Positions 7,131 through 15,656 of a stretch of DNA of 60,497 nucleotides are shown one piece after another. The translations under genes and the position numbers were made by a program. Position 1 is the first letter of the stretch; each line of letters begins with the position of its first letter. This DNA is from Candidatus Sabulitectum sp. (GTDB lineage Bacteria > Fermentibacterota > Fermentibacteria > Fermentibacterales > JCC-6). The stretch covers positions 1-60,497 of the forward strand of contig JAGLOJ010000027.1 of assembly GCA_023139045.1 (NCBI GenBank), given 5' to 3'. Under the pieces are notes generated by a model. That model did not search any database and had not been told where the DNA came from. It worked only from the letters and a program-made list of their open reading frames with translations.

Positions 7131-8206
7131 TGCCTGCCTCCAACTAACTCCAGAATGCTGCCCAGCAGTTCGTCCTCTGCCGACTGGTCTGACACGGAGA
7201 GCCTGATTGGAAGAACTCTCAAGTTCATTGTTTTTACCGGACCTGTACCCAGTCTTGCCGCGTCTTTTTCTGTGGTAATAAGATAATCGGCAGATGTCTG
7301 CTTAAGACTTTTCATCAGATGCTGCATATCAGTCTGTGTGTAGCGCCAGTGATCGGGGTAAATATGGAATTTTGCTATTTCAAATCCTGTTTTTTCAAGA
7401 GTGCGCTTGAATCCCTGTGGTTTTCCTATTCCACAGAAGGCGACAACTCTGCCGATTCTGTCTGAGGTTCCGTCATATTTCACGGGTTTTCTTGGAACCA
7501 CACTGCTTGAAATAAAGGGGGATTTCCAGTTTCTTCCGGAAATGAGTCTTCTGGCAAGAGATAACTGAGCATCGGATGTTACACCGTTGATCCAGAGATA
7601 ATCGGCATTGGCAAGAGCCGTTGAAGATTCCCGCAGAGTACCGACCGGAAGAACTCCCCCCTGACCGAAAGGGTGGTCGGCATTAAGAACAACAACATCT
7701 ATATCGCGATGAAGTTTGTGATGCTGAAAACCGTCATCCACGATAACTACTTCGGGCTTCATTTCCCTGACTGCTCTTTCCACAGCGGCAGTTTTGTCAC
7801 TGCCTGTGTAGACGGAGCATGTATTACCGAGGATTCTCCCCAGAAGAATAGCTTCATCACTGAGGGGGGGGCCGCCGGAGGTATTACCCTCCCTTACAGC
7901 TACTGGAGAACCGTGACCCGCGGAAAGCAGACCGCAGACAACTGAAGTATTGATGCCCATACCTGCAAGTTTGCTTGCAATTCTGATGGTTACGGGTGTC
8001 TTTCCCACACCACCCACTTCAATGTTGCCTATGCTTACTACAACTGTATCGAAAGACTGTTTCGAGAGGATACCTCTTGAGTAGAGCAGTCTATTGACCA
8101 TAGCGCCGATGAGATACAGAAATGCCGCAGGCAGAAGCAGCCAGGCAGCCCAGAGCCACAAGCCTTCCCTGTTGGATAGTTTTCTGTGTATTTCATCAAG
8201 TCTCAT
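7127..8206 (-). CDS. lpxK: Tetraacyldisaccharide 4'-kinase
   Basis: 359 residues. It phosphorylates the 4' position of the lipid A disaccharide at the inner membrane. It has an N-terminal membrane helix (about 18-40), the P-loop SIGNIEVGGVGKTPVT, VDDGFQHHKLHRDIDVVVLNA and a C-terminal TTEKDAARL. The length is typical. It overlaps both neighbours by 4 bases, so it is translationally coupled between the KdtA fusion and nadB. Confidence 0.96.
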   Translation of the reverse strand: MRLDEIHRKLSNREGLWLWAAWLLLPAAFLYLIGAMVNRLLYSRGILSKQSFDTVVVSIGNIEVGGVGKTPVTIRIASKLAGMGINTSVVCGLLSAGHGSPVAVREGNTSGGPPLSDEAILLGRILGNTCSVYTGSDKTAAVERAVREMKPEVVIVDDGFQHHKLHRDIDVVVLNADHPFGQGGVLPVGTLRESSTALANADYLWINGVTSDAQLSLARRLISGRNWKSPFISSSVVPRKPVKYDGTSDRIGRVVAFCGIGKPQGFKRTLEKTGFEIAKFHIYPDHWRYTQTDMQHLMKSLKQTSADYLITTEKDAARLGTGPVKTMNLRVLPIRLSVSDQSAEDELLGSILELVGGRQ

Positions 8207-9990
8207 GTAAAGATTTCCATTTTTTTCAGAAGAACCTTCATTCTTGATTGGAAAATACCGGTACTGAATTCGGCCTCATTGCTGCGGGTTTTCCCGTTTG
8301 AGGCCAGCAGTTCCAATGCGACAGCTGCGCCCTGGTCAACAGTGGTAAACACTCTGCAAATATTATCTTTTGAAGCCTTTGCAACAACATCGGTAAAATG
8401 ATGATGCTCGGGACCAACGATCACAGGGACATTGTGCGCGAGGGGCTCAAGAATGTTGTGCCCTCCCACCGGAGCGATCGTTCCACCGACAAAGGCAATA
8501 TCGGCAAGGCCGTACAGTGACGAGAGGATTCCTCTGACATTTACGATCAGGCATTTGGATTCAGTGGGATTGTCTGTCCAGAGATCAGGTTTGAAACCTG
8601 CTTTTTCCGCGATGCGGACAACTTCTTTTACCCGGTTTTCGTGCCTGGGAACAAGTACCGGAGTAAGCCCGGTGAGACGGGCAATTTCCAGAATTGTTTC
8701 TTCCTCGCCTTCCCGCGTGGATCCCGCGACAATAATACCTCTGGGTCCGGGTTTGATTTTTGCCTTCCAGAGCGGGTCCGGTTCCTGTGGTTTTACAGCA
8801 GCTTTTCCATCTCCGGCAACTTCCGTCTGCACTCCCAGTTCAAGAAATCTGTCTGAGTCACCCTGTGATCTGGTTAATATGCCCCTGAAGCATGAAAATA
8901 TCTTGCTGAACAGTGGTCTGATCATTCTGTATCTGCCGGCACTTTTCTCTGAAAGCCGGGCATTTACCATTCCCGCTGTGATGCCTCTGGATACAGTTTC
9001 ATGAAGAAGAACCGGCCAGAACTCTGTTTCCGCGAGAATCAAAGCCTTTGGTTGAAGCCTGTCCAGAAATCGACCCACTGCGGTTTGTGTATCTATCGGC
9101 TGATATGCGCCTTGTAGATTTTCCTTCTCAATAAATTCCCGTGCAGCGGGCGTTGAGCATGTGATGAACAATGGAGTATTCGCTGATTTTAAACTGTCAA
9201 TTACCGGAAGCAGCCCTTTCAGTTCTCCGAGACTGGAGCCGTGGAGCCAGACGGGTCTGCCGGGGTTCCCTGGCACCAGACCTCTGCGTTCCTTCCTCTC
9301 TTCTGCTGGTCTGAAAAGAAGTATAAGCTCCGCCAGAGGGGTCAGTATCCAGGCGGCAGCTTTTATTATTGAGATTGTCAGAGATGCGATTGGGCTTGCA
9401 AGAAGCTGCGCACGGCTGGATTCTGAACGGACGGCGGCGGTCAGTGTTTCCTGATCGCAATGCTCCGGTGGAACGGGTTTGCCCTCGCTGATCACCAGTT
9501 TTGCGAATGGAAGGGGAATCATGAAACTGTCCCAGCTTTTCAGTCTGACTGCGGGAAAGGCACAAACTCCGTAGGGAACCACAGGAACCTCTGCCCGCTT
9601 CGAAATAAGAGACACGCCTTTCTTTACAATTTCCGGAGGTCCCTTTGGTCCGTCAGGAGTAATTGCAACGGCATTGCCTTTCCTGAGAGCGCCCACCAGT
9701 TGACGGGCTGCTGAAGCCCCTCCCCTGCTGGAAGAACCTCTGACAGTTTTGAAACCCATTTTCTCGCAGATAGCGGAAACCAGTGAGCCGTCTCTGCTTC
9801 GGCTGATTAATATCTGAATTCCCATTCCGCGATGAGTGAAAATGAGTGGAAGCTGTTCACCGTGCCAGAATGCATACAGAACGGAATTGCCCCTGATCCC
9901 CGTGGACGGTCGCAACCTGGAGACCCTCCAGGTTCTTCCCAGTATGCTCAGCAGAATTCTGCCTGCTGTTCCTGTTGTTTCAGCTTTCAT
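8203..9990 (-). CDS. Fusion of DUF374 acyltransferase-like domain and Kdo transferase (KdtA/WaaA)
   Basis: 595 residues in one open frame. Residues about 30-185 form a DUF374 domain related to lysophospholipid acyltransferases: YAFWHGEQLPL (His43), SRSRDGSLVS, GSSSRGGASAARQL, ITPDGPKGP and LKSWDSFMIPLPF. Residues about 205-595 are a Kdo transferase (GT30): a hydrophobic segment at 205-227, WLHGSSLGE with catalytic-position Glu256, AETEFWP, and ILEPLAHNVPVIVGPEHHHF. KdtA adds Kdo to lipid IVA at the membrane; DUF374 is often a separate neighbouring gene. No stop or frameshift separates the halves. It overlaps lpxB by 11 bases and lpxK by 4. Confidence 0.92.
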   Translation of the reverse strand: MKAETTGTAGRILLSILGRTWRVSRLRPSTGIRGNSVLYAFWHGEQLPLIFTHRGMGIQILISRSRDGSLVSAICEKMGFKTVRGSSSRGGASAARQLVGALRKGNAVAITPDGPKGPPEIVKKGVSLISKRAEVPVVPYGVCAFPAVRLKSWDSFMIPLPFAKLVISEGKPVPPEHCDQETLTAAVRSESSRAQLLASPIASLTISIIKAAAWILTPLAELILLFRPAEERKERRGLVPGNPGRPVWLHGSSLGELKGLLPVIDSLKSANTPLFITCSTPAAREFIEKENLQGAYQPIDTQTAVGRFLDRLQPKALILAETEFWPVLLHETVSRGITAGMVNARLSEKSAGRYRMIRPLFSKIFSCFRGILTRSQGDSDRFLELGVQTEVAGDGKAAVKPQEPDPLWKAKIKPGPRGIIVAGSTREGEEETILEIARLTGLTPVLVPRHENRVKEVVRIAEKAGFKPDLWTDNPTESKCLIVNVRGILSSLYGLADIAFVGGTIAPVGGHNILEPLAHNVPVIVGPEHHHFTDVVAKASKDNICRVFTTVDQGAAVALELLASNGKTRSNEAEFSTGIFQSRMKVLLKKMEIFT

Positions 9991-11083
9991 CAGTTACTTC
10001 AAGGTATCGGATTATTTCCACTGCGGCATTTTCGGCAGGATCGCCATCACCCAGGGAATTCCTCACAAGTTCGAGTTTTTTTCGAGCCGTTTCCGCAACC
10101 GTGTTATCGGTAAAAAGAGGCTCCAGCAGGTTCTGCATGTTAATGGGGGTAACATCCTTCTGAATCAGCTCGGGAGCCACTTCTTCGCCCGCGATGATAT
10201 TGGCGAGACCAATCTTCTTAATTCCTTTTACAAGATGCCTTGCAATGGTGTAGGTGAAACCGCTTGTTTTGTAGCATACAACAAAAGGAACACCGCACAG
10301 AGCAGTCTCCAGAGTGGCGGTGCCGGAGCAGACAAGAGCGGCTTTTGAGCCGGCCAGAACCTCTCTGGTTCCTTCTATAAGCTCAACACCGACGGTGTTT
10401 TCCGCTTCTCTGTATACATCTCTTTCCAGATGATCGGAAACCGCAAGAAGAGCTTTGTCCACAATGCCTTTGTCTCTCAGCAGGATGAAAGTCTGCAGCA
10501 TTGCGGGTAGAAGCTTCTCCACTTCCTGGGCTCTGCTTCCGGGAAGCAGCCCGAGAGATTCCCCTTTCGCGATTTGAGGAGGGATCTGTTTCCTCAGCGG
10601 GTGACCTGTGAAAACAGCGTTGACTCCTCTGGCTCTGAAGAACGGTTCCTCAAAAGCAAAAAGAGTGAGAAGAATGTCTGTGCTTTTCCTCAGCTTCCGA
10701 ACCCGCCATGCCCCCCATGCCCACATCTGCGGAGCAACATAATGAACCACCGGAATTCCCTTTTTCTTCGCCCATCTACCGAGGCGCATGTTGAATCCGG
10801 GGTAGTCCACAAGAAGAATGCAGTCGGGTTTTTCCCTGATACACAGGGCTTTGAGTTCCTTCTCCAGTTGGAGAAATTTACCAAGTGACAGAAGTATCTC
10901 ACCAAAACCCATCACCGCGTAATCGCGAAGGTGATGGGTGACATTCATTCCCTCACCGGCAAGTCGGCCTCCTCCGAGACCGAAGGCTTCCAGATGGCCC
11001 GGATGTATCCTTTTCAACGCGGCAAGAACCTCGGCGCCTCTCTGGTCTCCTGAAGCTTCCCCTGCGGATATCAGCAGCTTCAT
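9980..11083 (-). CDS. lpxB: Lipid-A-disaccharide synthase
   Basis: 367 residues, a GT19 enzyme joining UDP-diacylglucosamine and lipid X. It has the N-terminal LLISAGEASGDQRGAEVL, VMGFGEILLSL, LLVDYPGFNMRL, HYVAPQMWAWG and GHPL, plus the C-terminal SGTATLETALCGVPFVVCYK. It is peripheral on the inner membrane. It overlaps the following fusion gene by 11 bases and is preceded, with a 4-base overlap, by the oxidoreductase gene. Confidence 0.96.
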   Translation of the reverse strand: MKLLISAGEASGDQRGAEVLAALKRIHPGHLEAFGLGGGRLAGEGMNVTHHLRDYAVMGFGEILLSLGKFLQLEKELKALCIREKPDCILLVDYPGFNMRLGRWAKKKGIPVVHYVAPQMWAWGAWRVRKLRKSTDILLTLFAFEEPFFRARGVNAVFTGHPLRKQIPPQIAKGESLGLLPGSRAQEVEKLLPAMLQTFILLRDKGIVDKALLAVSDHLERDVYREAENTVGVELIEGTREVLAGSKAALVCSGTATLETALCGVPFVVCYKTSGFTYTIARHLVKGIKKIGLANIIAGEEVAPELIQKDVTPINMQNLLEPLFTDNTVAETARKKLELVRNSLGDGDPAENAAVEIIRYLEVTDES

Positions 11084-11997
11084 GGGAGAGCGAGAAGGCT
11101 CTTCTCGGATTTTTCAAGAATCGTTGTTGCCGCTCTGAGGGCCTTCAGCCCTTCGCTGCCTGAAACCGCGACAGGTGTACCGTTGTTTACGGCACTGAGG
11201 AAACTGTTTATTTCAGCAGTCAGAGCATCACCGTCGGAAACATTCATTGGCACAGGTACGATCATGCCGTTATCAAGCTTCAGAGCTGTTACTTTTCTGT
11301 CTCCGAAGTCTACAGAAATGTAACCGTGCTTCTGGAAGAATCTTAGTTTTCTTTTTGGCTCTGCGGATATTCTGCTTGCTGTCAGATTGGCCACTGCGCC
11401 ATTCTCAAAGAGGATTCGGGCATTGCAGATATCAACGGTTTCGGTGAGCACAGGAACACCGGACGCATGGATCTCGGCAACAGGTGACGCTGCCTTCCAC
11501 AGCACAATGTCGATGTCGTGAATCATCAGATCCATCACAACCGATACATCTGTGCAGCGCACATTGAAACCGGCCATTCTGTGGCCCTCCATGAAAATGG
11601 GTTTATCTATTGTGCTGCTGGCAGCCATCATCGCCGGGTTGAACCGTTCGATGTGCCCCACGGCAAGAACCAGACCTTTTTCCTCTGCCAGCTCAACCAT
11701 CTCTTCACCCTGCCGGGCGGTGGCCGCAATGGGTTTTTCCACAAGAACAGGTACATCGTTTTTAAGAGCCGCGATTACAACATCGTAGTGAGCGGATGTG
11801 GTGCACGCGACATCAAGGGCGTCCGCCCAGTCGACCAGTTCTTCAAGAGATCCCGCGGCACGGATTCCGAGTTCTTCGGAAACCTTCTTCAAACGGTCAG
11901 GGTCTGTATCGTGGATCATCACATCATCCACGAGAGTTTTCATAATTCTGGCATGGTGATAGCCAAGATGACCAACTCCGGTCACTCCTGCTTTCAT
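11080..11997 (-). CDS. Gfo/Idh/MocA-family oxidoreductase in the lipid A operon
   Basis: 305 residues. A Rossmann domain opens with AGVTGVGHLGYHHARIM; LVEKPIAATARQGEEM carries the family EKP motif, followed by GHIERFNPA and MIHDIDIVLW. The family oxidises or reduces sugars with NAD(P). Directly upstream of lpxB, the best hypothesis is a UDP-GlcNAc 3-dehydrogenase like GnnA, which prepares the 3-amino sugar of amide-linked lipid A. The expected GnnB aminotransferase is absent nearby; the adjacent PLP gene is a threonine aldolase. The substrate therefore remains open. Confidence 0.82.
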   Translation of the reverse strand: MKAGVTGVGHLGYHHARIMKTLVDDVMIHDTDPDRLKKVSEELGIRAAGSLEELVDWADALDVACTTSAHYDVVIAALKNDVPVLVEKPIAATARQGEEMVELAEEKGLVLAVGHIERFNPAMMAASSTIDKPIFMEGHRMAGFNVRCTDVSVVMDLMIHDIDIVLWKAASPVAEIHASGVPVLTETVDICNARILFENGAVANLTASRISAEPKRKLRFFQKHGYISVDFGDRKVTALKLDNGMIVPVPMNVSDGDALTAEINSFLSAVNNGTPVAVSGSEGLKALRAATTILEKSEKSLLALP

Positions 11998-13029
11998 CTA
12001 AATCTCCTTTTTTATTAGTTTTACTGCTTCATCAATACATTCGGAATCAAGTGAAAGATGCGTTACATAACGCACCGAACCGGCATCCAGCGCAAGAACC
12101 GAAAGACCCATAGCCTCAAGTCGGGATACCAGATCTTCCGCATGGCCGGATTCCGTTTTAAGGAAGACAATGTTGGTATCAATCGCCTCAATGTCAACTT
12201 CGAACCTGCCTGTTGACTTGAACGCCTCTGCAAGTCTTCCTGCATAGTCATGTGTAACCCGCAGTACGGGCAGGTTGTTATCGAGAGCGTAGTGGCAGGC
12301 TCCGCCAAGAATTCCCACCTGTCTCATTCCTCCGCCCATCCGTTTTCTGAACCACCTTGCTCTGCCGATCAGATCGGAAGGTCCGGCAACCATTGAGCCT
12401 ACCGGCGCTCCGAGTGCTTTTGAAAAACAGACGGAGACCATATCAAACGGCTCGGTCAGCCGGTCGAGAGGAATTCCCGTCGCGGCATGGACATGCCACA
12501 ACCGGGCACCGTCAAGATATGTTTTTACCCCTTTTGAACGGGCACAGGAGCAGGCTTCAATTACTTCATTCTGCGGCAGTATTCTTCCACCGAGAAGGTT
12601 GTGGGTGTTCTCAAGAGCAAGAACCGTTACCGGAGCACGGTGAATGTTTTCCTTTACATCAAGTACCCGTCTTATGTGATCAATCGGGATCATGCCGTCT
12701 GCCCGTTCATCAATGCGGTGCATCTGCAGACCGCAGTTCATGGCAAACTGATCTCCCTCGAAATTATAGATGTGGCTGTTTGTTCCGCAGAGTACTCTTT
12801 CCCCCGGTGAGGTCAGAGATCGTATCGCCAGCCCGTTGCCCATGGTTCCTGATGGTACAAAGAGCGCAGCTTCCTTACCGAGCAGATCAGCCACACGCCT
12901 TTCCAGAGAGTTTATCGTGGGATCCTCTCCGAAAACATCGTCCCCTACCGGGGCCTCAACCATGGCTGTTCTCATACCCCGGCAGGGCGTTGAGAATGTA
13001 TCGCTTCTAAGTTCAAGCTTGCAGCTCAT
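11998..13029 (-). CDS. ltaE: Low-specificity threonine aldolase
   Basis: A PLP enzyme of the beta-eliminating lyase/threonine aldolase family, cleaving L-threonine or allo-threonine to glycine and acetaldehyde. Motifs are LRSDTFSTP, DVFGEDPTINSLE, ALFVPSGTMGNGLA, YLDGARLWH and the PLP lysine in CFSKALGAPVGSM. The ATG at 13029 is preferred over one at 13077: AGGAG lies 4 bases before it and the family N-terminus begins here. The earlier start would overlap ddl by 47 bases. It sits inside an envelope operon, possibly for glycine supply to peptidoglycan, though that is speculation. Confidence 0.92.
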   Translation of the reverse strand: MSCKLELRSDTFSTPCRGMRTAMVEAPVGDDVFGEDPTINSLERRVADLLGKEAALFVPSGTMGNGLAIRSLTSPGERVLCGTNSHIYNFEGDQFAMNCGLQMHRIDERADGMIPIDHIRRVLDVKENIHRAPVTVLALENTHNLLGGRILPQNEVIEACSCARSKGVKTYLDGARLWHVHAATGIPLDRLTEPFDMVSVCFSKALGAPVGSMVAGPSDLIGRARWFRKRMGGGMRQVGILGGACHYALDNNLPVLRVTHDYAGRLAEAFKSTGRFEVDIEAIDTNIVFLKTESGHAEDLVSRLEAMGLSVLALDAGSVRYVTHLSLDSECIDEAVKLIKKEI

Positions 13030-13030
13030 T

Positions 13031-14047
13031 TCACTCCTGACATAAGCCGTGTTCAACCCTTGAAACAGCTTCATCAAGAATAAAATTAAGCAGTTTTTCA
13101 GAATTCATTCCGGATGCCGCCCAGAGCTTGGGAAACATGCTGATGGTTGTAAAGCCGGGGATGGTATTTATCTCGTTGAGCCAGATTCCTTCAGAATTCA
13201 TGAGGAAATCAACTCTGGCAAACCCCCTGCCGCCAAGAAGACGAAATGCACTCTCCGCCATCATCCGGATATCCTCCGTCTGCGATGCGGAGAGACCGGC
13301 GGGAATATCCAGTTTCGAATCATCACACTGATATTTTGCAGTGTAGTCGTACCAGTCTCTGCCGGGAAGAACTTCACCGGGTACGGAACTGAATATTTGA
13401 AAACCGTTACCGATCACACTGACCTCAATTTCCCTGGGAGAATCAACAGCCTTTTCAATAAGGATCATGTAGTCATATTTTTTTGCAGTTTGAATTGCTT
13501 CTTTGAGTTCTTCAGCAGTATCTGCCTTTCCGATACCGACACTGGAGCCAAGTCTTGAGGGTTTTACAAACAGCGGAAATCCCAGAGAAGCAATTTCCTC
13601 TTCAAGAGATTCAAGAGAGGTACTCCGGTTTTCATCCAGAAATACCCATGGCACTACGGGAATTGATGCCTGTGCGGCAAGTTTTTTAAGAGTGTGTTTC
13701 TCCATTGCTACAGAAGAACCCATCACCGGCACTCCGGCACACGGCCACCCCGCAGTGGCGCAGAGCCCCTGCACTGTTCCGTCTTCACCATAAGATCCAT
13801 GAAGCACAGGGAAAACCACATCAAAAGGAATTGTATCTTCGCCGGAAAAAAGTTTCCACGGTACTGGACCGGTTTCGAAGGAAAGTTTCCGGGAAGAACC
13901 CGCCGGTACCCAGGATCCGTCCTGCTCTATGATTACATCAGTAACGCTGTGTCCGGCTGCTTCAAGCTCACCGGATACCCACTTCGCCGACAGGCGACTT
14001 ATCTCCCGCTCGGCAGACCTTCCCCCTGACAGAACCAGAACTCTCAT
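13031..14047 (-). CDS. ddl: D-alanine--D-alanine ligase
   Basis: 338 residues of ATP-grasp ligase making the D-Ala-D-Ala peptidoglycan terminus. It has LVLSGGRSAEREISRLSA, PVLHGSYGEDGTVQG, FVKPSRLGSSVGIGKA, GFARVDFLMN and LNEINTIPGFT. The ATG has a strong AAGGAGG 5 bases upstream. As the first gene of the minus operon it lies directly behind the promoter at 14078-14106. Confidence 0.96.
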   Translation of the reverse strand: MRVLVLSGGRSAEREISRLSAKWVSGELEAAGHSVTDVIIEQDGSWVPAGSSRKLSFETGPVPWKLFSGEDTIPFDVVFPVLHGSYGEDGTVQGLCATAGWPCAGVPVMGSSVAMEKHTLKKLAAQASIPVVPWVFLDENRSTSLESLEEEIASLGFPLFVKPSRLGSSVGIGKADTAEELKEAIQTAKKYDYMILIEKAVDSPREIEVSVIGNGFQIFSSVPGEVLPGRDWYDYTAKYQCDDSKLDIPAGLSASQTEDIRMMAESAFRLLGGRGFARVDFLMNSEGIWLNEINTIPGFTTISMFPKLWAASGMNSEKLLNFILDEAVSRVEHGLCQE

Positions 14048-14077
14048 GGAAACCTCCTTGTTTGCCCGCAGGTGTGA

Positions 14078-14106
14078 TTATAAAAGAGTGGAACATGAAA
14101 GGTCTA
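14078..14106 (-). promoter_or_regulatory. Sigma-70-like promoter for the ddl-to-GT4 operon
   Basis: On the minus strand TAGACC (14106 to 14101) and a perfect TATAAT (14083 to 14078) are separated by 17-18 bases, about 30 bases upstream of the ddl ATG. The -35 is 4/6. This is the only good candidate in the 116-base divergent spacer for the nine-gene envelope operon. Confidence 0.6.
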
Positions 14107-14163
14107 TCTTTGTATATTCAAGTACGATGTAATTTATCCAAAACCCTTCATGGAGGTTGATAA

Positions 14164-15102
14164 TTGAAGATCCTGATCACAGGCGGAGCGGGTTTTATCG
14201 GATCCAATATAGCTGATGCTCTCAATGAAGCCGGACACTCGGTACATGTGCTGGATGACCTTTCCACAGGGTTCCGCGAGAACATAAGTGAGGGCATCAC
14301 TCTCCATGAACTTGATATCAGATCAGATGAAGCCGCAAGATTGATTGAGAACGGCGGTTTCGATATTCTCTGCCATCATGCTGCTCAGATGGATGTCCGC
14401 AGATCTGTTCGCGAGCCTCAGTTCGATGCTGATGTAAACATAAAAGGTACTCTCAATATTCTTGAAGCTGCGGTAAGGGGTAAGGTAAAAAGGGTAATTT
14501 ACGCATCCACCGGCGGAGCAGTCTACGGCGAACCTCAGTACATTCCCGTCAGAGAAGATCACCCCATTAACCCCATCTGTCACTACGGTATAAGCAAACA
14601 CACAGTAGAGCACTACCTCTATCTCTACAAGTACCTCTACAATCTTGGTTATGTGATTCTCCGTTATCCAAATGTCTATGGCCCGCGGCAGAATCCATTT
14701 GGAGAAGCCGGTGTTACCGCCATATTCACTGTGAAGTACTTGAACGGAGATGCTCCGGTGATCAACGGTGACGGCCAGCAGCTTCGTGACTACGTTCACG
14801 TGAAGGATATCGCCAGAGCCAATATGGCAGCCATGGATTTGAGCAGGTCAGATATTGAAGGAGAAATATTCAATATCGGCTGGGGTATCGGCAGCTCAGT
14901 AGAAGATCTGGACAGAATCATCCGCGGATATGTGGGTACAGATATTGAACCGTCCTATGGCCCTGCTCTTGCAGAGGAGATTTTGAAAGTAGCCCTTGAC
15001 CCCGCCAAAGCAAATTCAATCCTTAACTGGAAGGCAGAGATTCCCTTTGAAGACGGGCTTGAAGATCTTGTGGAATACCACAGAAACAAAATTACAAAAT
15101 GA
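14164..15102 (+). CDS. NAD-dependent nucleotide-sugar epimerase (GalE-like)
   Basis: 312 residues of extended SDR. The NAD motif ILITGGAGFIGSNIA is at the N-terminus; the active site is YGISKHTVEHY (Tyr-x3-Lys), with STGGAVYGE supplying the Ser/Thr. RDYVHVKDIARA is typical of UDP-glucose/GlcNAc 4-epimerases. Start is TTG with GGAGG 7 bases upstream. It overlaps gmhB by 4 bases, so it likely supplies an NDP-sugar for LPS. Whether the substrate is UDP-Glc, UDP-GlcNAc or another sugar cannot be read. Confidence 0.88.
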   Translation: MKILITGGAGFIGSNIADALNEAGHSVHVLDDLSTGFRENISEGITLHELDIRSDEAARLIENGGFDILCHHAAQMDVRRSVREPQFDADVNIKGTLNILEAAVRGKVKRVIYASTGGAVYGEPQYIPVREDHPINPICHYGISKHTVEHYLYLYKYLYNLGYVILRYPNVYGPRQNPFGEAGVTAIFTVKYLNGDAPVINGDGQQLRDYVHVKDIARANMAAMDLSRSDIEGEIFNIGWGIGSSVEDLDRIIRGYVGTDIEPSYGPALAEEILKVALDPAKANSILNWKAEIPFEDGLEDLVEYHRNKITK

Positions 15103-15656
15103 AGCTGCCTGTATTTCTGGACCGTGACGGAGTGATCAACACCAACAGAGCAGACTATGTGAAAACCCCCTCTGAATGGATACCGATTCCCGGCGCCATT
15201 TCAGCAATTGCTGAACTTCACAGAGCAGGGCATCCTCTTGTAATTGTAACCAACCAGTCCGGCATAGGAAGGGGTTACTACACTGCTGAGGCTGTTGACC
15301 TGATTCATGAAGTAATGCTGTGCGCACTGGGAGCCGCCGGGGTTCCTCCCGTTCCGGTAATGTACTGCCCACACCATCCTGGTGAGGGATGCACCTGCAG
15401 AAAACCTGAAACCGGAATGATAGACCGGGCGAAGCTTGATCTGAATCTACCGGAAGGCGGATGGCTGGTTGGTGATGCCGACAGCGACATGGAACTTGGC
15501 AGAAGATCCGGTCTGGAAACAATTCTTGTTCTTTCCGGCAGAGGTGCAGATCAGCTTGAAATAATAAAGGCGGAGAACCGGGTCATGCCGGATCATGTTA
15601 CCGACTCGCTGGTCTCCGCCATTGAAATAATACTTGCTCCTGCTCCTACTCCATAG
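15099..15656 (+). CDS. gmhB: D-glycero-D-manno-heptose-1,7-bisphosphate 7-phosphatase
   Basis: 185 residues, HAD superfamily. It has the nucleophile motif VFLDRDGVIN, VTNQSGIGRGYY, the zinc loop CPHHPGEGCTC and GDADSDMELG. It removes the 7-phosphate in the ADP-heptose pathway for inner-core LPS. Coupled to the upstream epimerase by ATGA overlap. Its 3' end overlaps the convergent M42 peptidase gene by 11 bases, leaving no terminator space. Confidence 0.94.
   Translation: MKLPVFLDRDGVINTNRADYVKTPSEWIPIPGAISAIAELHRAGHPLVIVTNQSGIGRGYYTAEAVDLIHEVMLCALGAAGVPPVPVMYCPHHPGEGCTCRKPETGMIDRAKLDLNLPEGGWLVGDADSDMELGRRSGLETILVLSGRGADQLEIIKAENRVMPDHVTDSLVSAIEIILAPAPTP

Noticed and set aside
12357..13010. 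217-codon plus-strand frame antisense to threonine aldolase
   Set aside because: Lies wholly within a clear ltaE gene; Arg/Pro/His-rich composition is that of a shadow frame.
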